Shown here: piece by piece, positions 1 to 17,999 of the stretch
Numbering within the stretch: position 1 is the first letter of the stretch
Layout of the letters: each line of letters starts with the position of its first letter
Origin: Primula veris
Taxonomy: Eukaryota; Streptophyta; Magnoliopsida; Ericales; Primulaceae
Length of the DNA stretch: 64,000 bases
Direction: 5' to 3'
Assembly: GCA_963682055.1 (NCBI GenBank)
Contig: OY821746.1
Span: forward strand, 29,950,481 to 30,014,480
The notes under the pieces: generated by a model
Told to the model about the DNA's origin: nothing
The model's input: the letters and a program-made list of their open reading frames with translations, nothing else
Database searches by the model: none
Position numbers and translations under genes: made by a program

Positions 1-2929
1 AAAGCCTGATATGGTACTTTGACTTAAATAAGTTTGAAGCTTTAAAAGCTGGATGAATCTAGCTTTTTCTCAACCTCATAAAAGAGTGCAGCTAATTAGT
101 TTAAGCTCTAAGCAATCAAGCTTTTAGTTGTATTTGACCATTGATATATATACCGCATGCCATAGATATTTTTTTTTAAAACATGCGTTGCGGTTGAAAT
201 TGAAGTAGTGAATTGTCCAAGTCAAATCCTTGTTTATTATCAGTTAAAATATTACTTAAAAGAAAAGATAGAACATTGTGGAGAAGGTTAGCCTGACGAA
301 CATTTTTTAAAACTCTTTCAATGTTGACTTCAATTAATCTTTACTTGCTACTTGCTAGCCTGTTAAATATCTTGAATAAATTTGCCTTTCCCCATAGGAT
401 GGAAGGGAAAATGTAATAGTGAATCTGTATGACGGATATATAATCTAATGCTGTTACCTAATCTTCTTTCACAATTAAATTTTCTCATGTTCGAGTATTT
501 GATACATGTAACAGGTGAACGTCTGAGTCCCTGGGTGTCTGCTGGATGCTTTACAATGGGAGTGTCAATAATATTCTTCTAAGCAGTTTTCTTGGAGTAC
601 GTTTTATTTCATTTTTGTAACTTGGATTGAATACCATTGTCTCTTCTTTAATAGATTTGTCTAATGGAAGCTGATTAGGAAAAATAGATTTGCCTAATGG
701 AAGTTGCTTTCCAGTTGCTTTTGGGGGGTTTAGTCATACTACATGTACAACTTAATCATTGTGTGGTCAAATATGTTTTCTCTCGAATCCGAGGCCCTTC
801 TTATATTTTTATGTAGGGTATGTTTAGTTACAGCTCTTAAGCTTAAGTTTTTTTTTACTTTTTGTCTATTAGTTGTTGCAACTGGTTGACCAGCATTGAA
901 GTTAAGCTTCTCAAAATAAACTTTTTATTCAACCAAACGAACACAGGTTTATGAGCCTCAAAATAGTCAATCCGTTTTAAAACTGCAGCCAAACAAGTCT
1001 CAACTGTTGGTCCCCCATCTCTAACTTAGCATTACTAGTACCGATTGTACTTGTTGACCTTCATAAAACCTCCTGTTTTTAATATTAGTAGTTTTTCACT
1101 GTCCTTTTCAAGGTGGCGTAGTGGGGTTAATAAATAATTAAGAAAACTTAATTATGTTAAAGTTACCAATCGTAGTGGGACATTATGCACTCCACGCAAT
1201 TAAATTACGTATGCAGTCTTTGATTACTTTGTAAGACTGTAATGTTACTGTTAACTTTCCGTTTTGTTTTAAGTTCTTTTTAAAGCTGGGTGTCATTTTA
1301 GTCTTTGGTAATTGAATTATTATAGCAGGTCTTATGAGAAGCCGGTGAATTTTGATATATCCACTGTTCTACGCACTTTTATTATGCGAAAAGTTCAAAT
1401 GAAAAAATAGCAAAATTTCCTTTTTTATTGTAATTATTAACCCTTAAATTGGAGATTTTCCTGTCTTTAAAGATATTAGTGACACTAAAATAACACACTA
1501 TTTCTACACAAAAAAGTTAAAAGGGAGAATATCATTTCATGTGGCAAGAAGATAAGTCAAAAAAACACGGTTTTGGCATTAGTTTCAAATCAAGCCGCGA
1601 TATCTTTTACTACAACTGTCCAAAGAAGGCTATTTATTTTAATAAAACATCACTATCCTTTTTGTTTTTTTATCTAAGTAGAGCAAAAACAAAATTTACA
1701 GCATTATACACTTATTATCTATACCAATGATAACAACCCAAACTTGTTTCATTGAAAATATCTCATACAGGCTACAACTCATGCTAAATAAAAACACGGT
1801 TTTGGCATTAGCTTAATCACCACCGAATTGAAACTCCGGCCATGTTTTTCCACTCAGAATTTACAATGCAGATCGTATCCACGGACGGAATCACAAACGT
1901 TAACGCGGATGTAAATCTATTTTGGTAAATGTGGGGGCATAAACGCTGATTTTTGAATATTTTACTCAAATATTTCGTCATTTATAATCAAAATACGGAG
2001 AGGTTGATGGCCTCACTATCTTCAACTAGTTCTATTTTCCTCATAGATCGTATGATATTGATAAGAACTAATACTCGTAACTCGTGCAACTAAACTAGAG
2101 CAAGTCTAGTTGACTAGTTGTTTATTTACGCTCAGATTATTCACATCAATTTCTCTATAAAAAAATTATCAAATGAGTAGTGAAAATATTGTTTTTTGAT
2201 GATTAAAGAGTCACTTAAGTTTTTGTTGATTTTTCAATCTCTCCAAAACACTCTCTCTATTAATACTTTATTAATTTTTGTATTGTATTTTAAGACTTAA
2301 TTTATTTTTTGTGTTGAAATAATAGTTGAGACCCAAAATAAAATATTATTTTTTTGTTGATGAGAAGAACTAATTTTCTTCATTTATAAAGAGTGATAGT
2401 GATACTCTTTAAAAATAGATAGTTTAACATGAATGTGATGTGAATAATTTTTTACAAATAAGTTGATCAAATTTTAATACTAATGAATAGTTTTAACACT
2501 TGACATTTAGACAGGGAAGTGAAAATTTGTAAAACTATCTAAAATGATGAGAATTTTATCCTTCAAATTTTGAAAGATGAGTAAAATGGTAGGTACAGTA
2601 TAATAACCCTGGTAAGTAATTTAGCCGGGGAAAAACAAACAAACATGTAGTTGTGTAGTGTTAGTGTACAAGTTGAGTTAGTTGATAAAATGGAATCAAC
2701 GTCGCAAGAAAACGAGATGCCATTAAAATACTTATTCTAATTCGAAAACTTTTGTAATCAATCTACAACTAAAATATTGCCACTAGTTGTCGATCATTTA
2801 TGTGGACCTCAAATAATCCCCGTCCCTTCTTATTATACACCACCACCACCACTATTCTTTCTTTAATTTCATCATCTTACAATTATATATATTTATATAG
2901 AGAGAGAGAGATAATAATAATAATAATAA
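1..2929. other. Intergenic DNA and NLP upstream region
   Basis: No convincing gene is seen. Short ORFs here have no coding look. A 22-bp string containing the core ACACGGTTTTGGCATTAG occurs near 1566 and again near 1794. The last few hundred bases before 2930 should hold the promoter and leader of the NLP gene. The leader ends in a GA-rich run and an (AAT)n microsatellite just before the ATG. Confidence 0.5.
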
Positions 2930-5900
2930 ATGGGAGAATCGGCGATAGAGGTAGGGGAACTAAAGTCAAAGGAGAGAGAGTCTACGGTGATGAATATCGA
3001 TCTGGACTTAGACTGGCCGTTCGATCATATGTTCACTTCTTCATCGATTTCATCTCAGCCGTTCGTTTTATCCTCCTCATCGGACCACCCTTTTACTCCC
3101 CTATGGACCTCTTTTTCTGATGATATTAATATTATTCATAATAATAATATTCATAATAATAATAATTCGGTTACTCCTCTGCCAGCCACGTCATCATCAC
3201 TCCTTTGTTAGTTTCCTCTCAGCCCTTTCTATTATAACTAACTAATTAACTAAATTTACTCTATTTATTATTGTTTATGATTTATTTCTATTGTTAATAA
3301 TTGTTAATCAAGGCGAGGCGAGGCCAAGTTAATGTTTTCGTGCTATTGTTAATATTACTATTTTTACTGTATCTATTAGTATTATCTATGATTTATTCTT
3401 TTTCTGAATATATTTGTTTTGGGAAAATTATTAAAATGATACCCAACCATTAACTTTTAGTAATTTGGTAACCAACCTAACACACTTTCTAAATTAGTAC
3501 CCAACCTATACATTTCGCTCTAAATTGGTACACAACCTAACACTTTTTCTAATTTGGTAGTCAACCTAACATTTTTTTCTAATTTGGTATCCAACCTATG
3601 CGTTAAAAACCGATGATCGAAAACAGATTGAGTCCCTTAATTGGACTGTATACGTATAGGTTGAGTACCAAATTAGAGAGAAACGTATAGGTTGGGTACC
3701 GAATTGAAAAAAGTGTTAGGTTGGGTACCAAATTAGAGAAAAATGTATAGGTTGTGTACCAAATTAGAAAGTATGTTAGATTGGGTACCAAATCACTAAA
3801 AGCTGATAGGTTATGTACCATTTTTCCCTTTGTACCTACTTTGAGACTTAATTATCAAAAACCCCAATTTGTGTTTTTTTTTGTGTGTTAATAATTGGTA
3901 CATATTAATGTAGAATTTAAACACAAGGTGTAGAAAAAACGCAGCATCGTCAAGTATTTGTACGAATAATTAAATTTGAATGATTGATTTTCATTTAAAT
4001 AGAAGCTTAGTAAGTAAATAATGTTAATATATTATTTATTACCCTTCTTTGGAATTTGTGCAATAACTAGAAATTTTGATTTGACTTAACTTTGTTTTCT
4101 TTGGTTCGTAATGCTTCCTATTAGATAATGGGACATGGAGAGTATATTACTTAAATCCATAGACCAAAAGATGATATAACAAACTTGTTTAGGAGTTAAT
4201 GAGTTTGTTTTAGTTTTGTTTTTGGTCCGTGCCACATAGTATTGAATTGTAGCTATTTAGTGTCCTAACCCGTGATTTATTTTCAATTTAGTGCACTATT
4301 TTTACTAAAATACAATGTTAGTGTACCTATTACGATTTTTATAAGGTCGGTGTCAACAACCGTTTTTTATCATCAACCCTGGTTCCAACCATTTCCTCGA
4401 GACAGATTAGCTCATATTTGGAGCTGGAAATACCAAGGGTCAATTTAATAGCATAGGCTGGAGAATTAACATGAACTTATTAAGACAATACTCCTAAATA
4501 TTAAGACAGTATTCGTAAATATTTAAGCTTTTCGAAGAGAAGTTAGCTATCGCCCTATAGCAGGCAGCATCCTGAATTGCATATTTTGCTAGTACCTTTC
4601 AATCATATTTCTTTATATGGTAGATTTAAGATATTGAATATGCACATCCATTTGCTTTCAGATCCTCATGTCGCGAGTAAATTTTTCTTAAAGAACTTAA
4701 GATTTTGTTTATCATTTATACCATTTTTATTCCTTTAATCCGTAAGAAGCTCAGCGCTCATGTTTTTGATCTCGGATTCTTTCTAGAAAATGCAGGTAAT
4801 ACCGATTCAAGATATGAAGATTCATCTCCACCTGGTCAGAAGACCAATTTTCCCTCACAGCTTCCCTGTTTTGCATCGCTTGATAATCCAGACTCTTGCT
4901 TAATTAAGGAGAAAATGGCACGTGCTCTTCGTTTCTTCAAGGATTCTACCGAGCATCAAGTTTTAGTACAAGTGTGGGCCCCGGTGAAAAGTGGCAATCG
5001 TTATGTCCTCACAACCTCTGGTCAACCATTCATTCTTGACCCAACCAGCACCGGGCTTCCTCAATACAGGACTGCCTCTCTCATGTATATGTTCTCCGTG
5101 GAGGAGAGAGATGGAGACCTTGGACTACCCGGTCGTGTTTTTAGGCATAAACTACCAGAGTGGACACCAGATGTGCAATTCTACTCGAGTAAAGAATATC
5201 CGAGGCTTACTCACGCTATGCAATATAATGTTCATGGGACATTAGCTTTACCCGTGTTTGACCCTTCTGGACAATACTGTGTTGGTGTACTTGAGCTCAT
5301 ATTGACTAGTCAGAAAGTCAACTTTGCTTCTGAAGTGGATAAAGTGTGCAAAGCACTTGAGGTTAGGTTCTCTTCCTTTCCTATAGTTTGTTTGGCTTCA
5401 GTTTTGAAAGAAAATAAGCTGGTTTTCTTCTGTTAAGAGAATGCTTGGTTTTTTCAGCTTAAAGATTACAGCCTTTTCAGGCTAAAAACCCAGAAAAGCT
5501 TAGCTTTTAAAAGGATCAACTAACTATACTATAGCTTTTTAATAAACAAAAAATCTGGGCACAAAATCACAACCCAAAAAAAGACTTGTTAACATTGTCT
5601 GTATTGCCGAGACATCATTGTTTTGCTTGTTAGACCCTAATTTTTATTTCTGTTTTCCCCTCAATGGTTTAAATTCATTTTTTTACGTTCTTTTCGCCTT
5701 TCTAGAAAAATCTCATTTATATGTTCACAGAAGGGAGCGTGACCCATTAAACTTGTCATTCCACTGGATTTGTGTAGGTCATTCCGTAAATCGAGTTTCA
5801 ATGACTTTCCATTTATTGCTGTCTGCCAGTTAGAATCAGTTGGTGAATCAGTGTGCAACTTGAAAACTACGTTCATTAAATATTTAAGGAACCTCGTGAT

Positions 5901-8900
5901 CCCCTGTGAGAGGGGGTTGAGAGCTGTTTCACTTTTTAAGAAAGATGAAATCAATTTTAGCAAATCTATTATCTTATAGTTAGGGACTTTGGGGAGAATG
6001 TCTATGCAATATATTCTAAAACTTGATGGTGCTGATGTGTGGTTACCCAGTTCACATAATTTCATGTTCTTGTGCAGGCAGTAGATTTAAAAAGCTCAAA
6101 GGTTCTCGATCATTCATATATACAGGTAGCTCTTGCAAGAAAAATAAATTCCACTTAAATCCTTTGGATTTTCTTTTCCCTTATCTGTGTACGTTATTTA
6201 CTTTAATGTGTTTATGTGAACCAGATCTGTAATGAAGGCCGACAAACTGTCTTGTCTGAAATCCTGGAGATCTTAACAGTAGTTTGTGAAACTCACAAAC
6301 TACCCATGGCTCAGACGTGGGTGCCTTGCAGACACCGTAGTGTCCTAGCTCATGGAGGTATTGATGCGAACTATTCAAATTCATTATTATATTTTATTAA
6401 CTAATTTGAAATTTACTTGTGTATGATTTAGTCCCAATAGTTTCATCTTTTTTTAAGTGTAATAGTCATGTCTTTACAATTATTGCATCATTCAGGGTTA
6501 TAAAGTTGTGTCTTGTATGCTGCAGATTAGCATAGAAAGATCATTTATGTGACAAAAAGTTCAGTTTTGGGAATGGAATAATATTTAAAATTAAGTGCCC
6601 AAACTTCCCCTTTTTGATTAAGGGTTAATTTTATGTTTCAATTATTCACTTGGGGTTTGATTCTGAAAATTGATATCAGATTTATGATTCGGGTTTGGTA
6701 TCCTTCATCAGGTGGATTGAGAAAGAGTTGCAGTAGCTTTGACGGAAGCTGTATGGGACAAATATGTATGTCTACAACTGATGCAGCTTCGTATATCGTA
6801 GATGCTCATATGTGGGGATTCAGAGATGCTTGTGCTGAGCATCATTTACAAAAAGGACAAGGAGTTGCCGGTCAAGCCTATGCGTCCCAGAGTTCGTGTT
6901 TTTGCAAAAATATTACGAAATTTTCCAAAACCGAGTACCCTTTAGTTCATTATGCTCGTATGTTTGGTCTTACCAGCTGTTTTGCGATATGCTTACAGAG
7001 TACTTGTACCGGTAACGATGACTATATTTTAGAGTTTTTTCTTCCTCCAAACATAAAGGAGGATAAAAAGCAACAGTTATTATTGGACTCGTTATTGGGG
7101 ACTCTGAAAAAGCATTTACAGAGTCTTAAGGTTGCTTCTGGCAAGGAACTTGAAGAGGAAGGGAAATATATTGAGATCATTAGGGCTTGTTCTGACAAGA
7201 AGCTTGATTTAGAATATGAGTTTGTACAAAATTCCCAAGATGAAAATTATTTTTTGAATGGAAGTGAACAAAATGTTGTTCCCCCTGAAGAGCACATAGA
7301 GAGGACTAAAAAGTCGGCGAGAAAACGTGGGAAAGCTGAGAAAACAATCAGCTTAGACGTTCTTCAGCAGTATTTTGCTGGTAGTCTGAAAGACGCTGCA
7401 AAAAACCTAGGAGGTAATTATTCACTTTTATGTCCTTATGTTTTAAAAAATAAGGCTTGCTTATTTCTTGCTCCTAAGTATTGTTTTCGTAAATTTTACA
7501 ATAGAAATTTTGCAGTAGGGTACAGGTTACTTTCCCACTTTTTTTAAAGCAAAAATGATTTGATTCACCTGATTGAGTTGAATCTTTCTGTATGGGAGTA
7601 CGCCGAGTAGTTGTTCTTATCATAAAATGATACATCAGGAATGAGAACGTGCTCAAATATTTATGATTTTCGTAATGAGTAAATATTTGGTGGACCAGGT
7701 GTACCAAAATCCGGTGGTCCCAACCAATAAAACCCAAGTAAAATATTGAGAAACCCTTATGGGGCCTACCCTAAATTAAAAATAAAATATTTAACTAAAA
7801 TACTATTGGCCGGGAGTCCGGGACCACTATTTTAGTGGATGGACCTGGACCACTCAATATTTTTCCTTTCGTGATGGGTTCACTTTCTTACTATTTCATT
7901 TTTCAAATATCCATGATTTTCTCAAGTGGTTCACTTTTTTACTATTACATTTCCCTATGACCAATCTTTGCTACAAAGTGATTCGTTTTTATGTAGAAAA
8001 GGTTACACATAAAAGACAAAAGGCACTTCTTTTCTTAATGAGGTGGAGACGGTAGTTTCTTTTTAGTGGCAGTTTTGTAAATGTTAGATACAAAATGATT
8101 GTTTTTGAATGAATGGATGAAAAGCTGACAAAATACCACTGTTTAAAAGCTTGCTTCAAAGCGGAAAAGCTCAATTCAAAGTTTCGAAAGGCTGAAAAAG
8201 GATTTCCCTGTTTCTCACTTCATAAAGCTTACGCTTCTTATGCTAAAAGTGTAGTTCTTGCAGAAATGCTATACTAATGTTTTTCACTTTTTAAAACATT
8301 GCAAGTAATTATATAGAAACATACTTATGTCTGTCCATTATCACTCAGCCAAAATAGGTTTCTAATTTCCCATATTTGCACTTACCGATTGAGCTCATGA
8401 TTTGATCAATTCAACAATTTATTAATTTTACAGTTTGCCCTACTACAATGAAGCGTATATGTAGACAACACGGGATCTCCAGATGGCCATCTCGCAAGAT
8501 AAACAAGGTTAATCGTTCTCTATACAAGCTACAACGTGTAATTGACTCTGTACAAGGTGCAGACGGAGCATTTACATTAACTTCTATTGCTGCAAGTACG
8601 CTTCCAGTTACTGTGAATACAATCTCAAGACCCAGTAATTTAAACAAACAAAACCGAATGGATTCATTTAAACAACCTATGACTGGGATGATAAATGACC
8701 AAAATGGCCTGTTAACAACCATCATGGGCGAAGTCTCAAACCGGTCGAGAAGTAGTGGATCAAGAGAGGAGAACACTTCTTTTGGCTCAAGTGAATCATC
8801 TCCGAAGAACGACACAATTTCTTCTCCTCCTATGGAGAAAGGCAACACATTTGCCCCATTACACCAACAAATAGGAGAGGTAAACCTCTCAGCTACTTTC

Positions 8901-9401
8901 ACAATTCCAGATGCTATTCTCGTTACACAACCTCAAGAGACATTTGGAGCAATGCTTGTCGAAGATGCTGGCAGTTCACATGATTTAAGGAACCTTTGCC
9001 CATTTTCAGAAGCACTTATAGATGAGCAGGTACCGACTTATACCGACATGGTTTATAGAGAAGCTTTAGCTTCCCCTATTTGTAAATTGCCACAGTTTTC
9101 AACAAGGCCAGAGATAAAGACAATTAAAGCAAGTTACAGAGAAGACATAATAAGATTTCGACTTTCTTTGGACTCAGGGATTTTCGTACTAAAGGAGGAA
9201 GTAGCGAAAAGGTTGAAGCTAGAGGTGGGTACTTTTGATATTAAATATTTGGACGATGATAATGAGCTGGTTAAGATTATTTGTGATGCCGATTTACAAG
9301 AGTGCTTAGATGTATCGAAGTCGTCGGGGATCAGTACTGTCAGACTTGTGGTTCAAGATGTGATGACAATTTTGGGAAGCTCATGTGAGAGTTCAGGGTG
9401 A
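2930..9401 (+). CDS. NLP: NIN-like protein (NLP7/NLP6-like), RWP-RK transcription factor
   Basis: Nuclear transcription factor of the nitrate-response NLP family. Proposed exons are 2930-3206, 4796-5361, 6078-6125, 6225-6357, 6712-7413 and 8434-9401. All junctions are GT-AG and in phase, giving 897 aa (Arabidopsis NLP6/7 are about 840-960). The N-terminal GAF-like nitrate-response region is in exons 2-5, with blocks such as [19 protein letters not shown] and [14 protein letters not shown]. The RWP-RK DNA-binding domain spans exons 5-6, with RWPSRK at residues 592-597. A C-terminal PB1 domain lies at about 804-884 and keeps the basic Lys and the acidic clusters DDDNE and DADLQE. The exon 2 acceptor at 4795/4796 was chosen because the nearer AG at 4785/4786 would create a stop codon at the junction. 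The 3' flank of this gene is duplicated downstream of BiP-A. Family assignment is secure; which of NLP6 or NLP7 it matches is an inference. Confidence 0.93.
3430..3835. mobile_element. Fold-back MITE in NLP intron 1
   Basis: Two arms of about 175-180 bp are inverted copies of each other. The left arm (3430-3605) is a row of about 30-35 bp units of the type TACCCAACCTAACA followed by CTAATTTGG. The right arm (3655-3832) repeats the same units in reverse complement, GGTTGGGTACCAAATTAG. About 50 bp separates them. This is a fold-back element whose arms are themselves minisatellites. The superfamily is not identified. Confidence 0.75.
7682..7863. mobile_element. Small inverted-repeat element in NLP intron 5
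   Basis: The left end, ATATTTGGTGGACCAGGT onward to a GGTGGTCCC box at about 7720, is mirrored by GGGACCAC at 7820 through ACCTGGACCACTCAATATTT ending at 7863. The size and paired arms of about 40 bp fit a MITE. Target-site duplication was not resolved. Confidence 0.65.
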
Positions 9402-9419
9402 TAAGAAACACTGAACAGG

Positions 9420-10560
9420 AGTGTATATATACATGTCTATTTGGTGACCTCTAATATAAAACCGTTGTTGTATAAGTTCTAGATTTTCGAAATGTTATCA
9501 CTTGTAATGTTGAGAGAGTATTTCTAGGAAGTTTTGTGTGTTTTTTGCCTCCAAGTTTGACGCATCAAAAACATAAGACATATAAAACCGTTGTTGTATA
9601 AGTTCTAGATTTTCGAAATGTTATCACTTGTAATGTTGAGAGTATTTCTAGGAAGTTTTGTGTGTTTTTTGCCTCCAAGTTTGACGCATCAAAAACTTAA
9701 GACAGCAGCTGCTAAGTTGTAGTAGGAATTTCCTAGTGTTCCACTTGATATTTGTAAGCTCTTCTCTCTTTAGATTTTCCAATATGGTATCCTGTAAAAT
9801 TATTATGAAGTTCCTTGTTTAGGATCAAACTTGGTATATGTACATTTCAGTGAGGAAATTTTAGTTGTCAATTGACGGCTTGCTTGTAGTTTACAAACTA
9901 ACAGTTGCTTGCCTTTTTTCCGAATAAGTTACTGTTTATTTGGTAGACCAATTTAAAAGTGGAGCTTTCAAGAATTAGAACTTTTAAGCTATATGAACTC
10001 TAATCTATTTTTCGGCATCAAATAAGCCACAGCTTATTGGCTTAAAGTCTGCAGCCAAACAAGACCTGAGTCATGTTTTATGATCTGATCAATTCTTAGA
10101 ATGGTGCCTGGATTGGAATAAAAAAAAACTCAAGACATTTTGTGTGTGTGTATTATTTGATAGCTAAATTATTGACCTTGTTTTTAAGAGTAGTAAAATT
10201 GTAATTGGTAAATATATTAGAAGTTGTATTTTTAAGTTGGATCAAATTAAGTAAATATATGAAAAAGAGACAATGTTCAAGAGAACGTAAATGAAAATCA
10301 TATGAAATCAATTGAATCAGCAAAGAAATAAGATTTGTTCAAAAGGCAAAAGGCGACGTGTAATTGTTCTTTTCAAAGTCATCCACATAGTCTGATTTAT
10401 TGCTATTGAATCGAATTTTCCCCATACTTTTCCACTAAGACGTAATTTCATAAGTTTTTCATTCATATATTTTTCTAAACCTACAAGCAACAAGGTCATA
10501 ATTTAAATTGGCTTACAATACATCATTTAAGTTCTCAATTGACGTTTCAAATTCAAAACT
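9420..10560. repeat. NLP 3'-flank segment, duplicated at 18000-19090
   Basis: This segment shares ordered similarity with about 18000-19090 between the two BiP genes. Shared blocks include TTGGTGACCTC/TAGGTGACCTC, AAGTTCTAGATTTT, a GGAGCTT block near 9960/18485, and CTTATTGGCTTAA followed by CCAAACAAGACCT. The similarity begins just after the NLP stop codon and marks the left edge of the duplicated BiP-containing unit. Confidence 0.75.
9455..9702. repeat. 126-bp tandem duplication in NLP 3' flank
   Basis: A unit starting TATAAAACCGTTGTTGTATA is present twice head to tail, at about 9455 and about 9581. The copies are nearly identical: the second lacks a short GA step. It is probably within the NLP 3' UTR. 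Only one diverged copy is seen in the matching segment near 18050. Confidence 0.85.
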
Positions 10561-11576
10561 GTCAATTTCTTTAAAAAAAATATTAATACTTATAAAAATA
10601 CTACCAAATTTAGTAAAATACTATTATATTGCTTCTAATACAGCTATATTATTTTTGATACTGTCAACCTATTTTGACATTACTCGATCAATTCAATAAA
10701 GTTTGATACATAAAAAATAAACACCAATTTTGTTTATCCACATATTATAAATCCATACACGAAACTATATTCAATTAGAATATATACTGCCAAGGGCGGC
10801 ATCAGGATGCAGAGGGTGCGATCGCATCGGGCCTCACAATCCGGTGCATCTTTCAGGGCCCACAACACCGACAAAAATAATAAATATATATTATAATTGC
10901 AACTACATAATAGTAAAAGAAAAACAAGCAAATGAAAAAACACAATTATTTTCATATTAATGATTTTTTTTTTGTTTGAGAGTTAATATTCAATTAATCT
11001 ACTTTTAAGATGCTTATGAAAAAAATCTACTATTAATATATTTTATATTGAAATTTCATATTGGAACGACTATTGAAAAAAAATCTCATTTTTTTCCTGT
11101 ATCGAGAAACAAAAATGACAGGGCCGCACCTATATACCGCCAAATTGTTCCCGTACTATCGAATTACTTTTTTGGTACTCTCTAAATATTTTGTCACTAC
11201 TTGCTCGAATTAAAACAAAATATATTATGGTTGGTCGTAAAATATTTTTAGTGACGGTTTTATCTTATTTTGGTATACTTGTATGCGGGTTTTATTTTAA
11301 GTAATTTTACTTTTCATGTAATTGTTTCTCAATTGAGTTCTGAAACTGTTTCTCAGCCCGTTATTAATTAGTGCGTTTCCAAGCCCGTTATTAATTAGTG
11401 CGTTTCCAGAATGAGGTGTTTTCACTCATTTTCTAATGAATTTCATTTGGTTGCTTAAAAAAAAATTAAAAAAAATATACCTATAAATAAAACATACACA
11501 TATACTAGAGAGAGATTAATAGCGATGAGTTTTATTTTTGGGAGATTTGGCGCAAACATGCCATCTCTTAAACCTA
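10561..11576. other. AT-rich intergenic DNA upstream of BiP-A
   Basis: No gene is supported. A GC-richer patch at 10795-10870 (GGGCGGC, GGGCCTCAC, CAGGGCCCAC) and another at 11118 (CAGGGCCGCACC) look like transposon remnants in an otherwise AT-rich stretch. A 26-bp direct duplication around CCCGTTATTAATTAGTGCG lies at 11357-11407. Confidence 0.5.
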
Positions 11577-11592
11577 ATTGGTCCACATCATC
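11577..11592 (+). promoter_or_regulatory. ERSE-II/P-UPRE-like element of BiP-A, one core mismatch
   Basis: The sequence is ATTGGTCCACATCATC, beginning 224 bp before the BiP-A ATG. The plant unfolded-protein-response element P-UPRE is ATTGGTCCACGTCATC, and ERSE-II is ATTGG-N-CCACG. This copy has A in place of the core G, which removes the ACGT centre expected for bZIP binding. Position and flanks match the proximal element of BiP-B. Confidence 0.75.
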
Positions 11593-11800
11593 ATATATGA
11601 CAAATCTGCATGTGTTTCTAAACACGTTCACAAACCTAGATATATATTCCTCATCACTTCTATACGACATTAGCATTATAAATAAATAAATAGTGCCATA
11701 ACCAAAATTCAAAAAATTTACGCATTATATATATAGTAAAGATATATATATATATATATATAGTATGTGTAAATATATTTAGAGAGAGAAAAAGTAGAAG

Positions 11801-17203
<5,403 letters not shown>

Positions 17204-17995
17204 AAAGAGAGAGACAAGTGAGAATGTCGGACATGATAGTACTACTACTAGATAAACTAGTTTTTTTTTTTTGTTATCAGATAAACTAGTTTGTTGGTTG
17301 TCGCTATGTTTTACATTTTATTTTGTTTTATATTTTGTAGACAAATTATAATTTGTTACTCAAAGACTATTTACCACTGCAGTGAATTGATAAATCAAGT
17401 TGATACTGTTATGAAACTGCAATGTCTTCAAAATATGATAAAAATCAGCAAAACCCTTTGTTATAATCTTTTCCAATATGTTAAAAAGGATGACAAAAAA
17501 GTAGATGGAATTGTAAATACAGGGAGGTTAAAGAAGAAAAGAGGGGTACACGTTGCTATTTAACAACACTCAATAAAAAAAAATGCTCGATTTCTCATAT
17601 AATGTGTTTATCACTAGATGCAATGAGTTTGATAAAAAGTAAAAACTGCCTGTAGGGGGAAAGTTGAGATTTCCAGTACTTTACACTCCTTACATAACAA
17701 GTAAACTCAACAGAGTGATACATTATAAATTGACGGAGAAATGGTGAGTTCGGTACTCAACACTTGATGTCCTTAATGCGGTATGTCCAATGTATTTCGT
17801 TACATCATCTCCAAATTTTGTTGTCAATACATATCGATATTAACCAGTTTCTTTAGGCAAACATTGTAGTCAACGAGTTGTAGAACTAGTGCTTCACTTT
17901 CTCAGCCACCTCGAACCGAGTTAGCCATGCACAAGTGGGCGTGTGACCCCTAATTGGTCGAGGTGTTGCAGCGTGAGCAACCCTGGTGGTGGCCG
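17204..17995. other. BiP-A 3' flank
   Basis: It aligns in order with the flank of BiP-B (28565-29400) and with 43195-43900. Shared blocks include GATAAACTAG, the GAAATGGTGAG box and CACTTGATGTCCT. No independent gene is seen apart from the NADS exon fossil at 17889. Confidence 0.7.
17889..17937 (-). pseudogene. Fossil of NAD synthetase exon 12
   Basis: The plus-strand string CTTCACTTTCTCAGCCACCT, followed by C, is identical to part of NADS1 exon 12 (30082-30102). The next bases, ending GAGTTAGC, also match after a small indel. No other NADS exon is seen between BiP-A and 18000. It sits where a NADS gene would lie if the BiP-A unit once matched the BiP-B/NADS1 unit. Confidence 0.7.
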
Positions 17996-17999
17996 TTTC

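Noticed and set aside
1539..1730. 63-aa ORF upstream of NLP
   Set aside because: AT-rich, low-complexity composition, no motif, and no splice context linking it to NLP.
10795..11135. Possible hAT-type transposon remnant
   Set aside because: Two GC-rich patches look transposon-like, but the ends found are not inverted repeats and no target duplication is visible.
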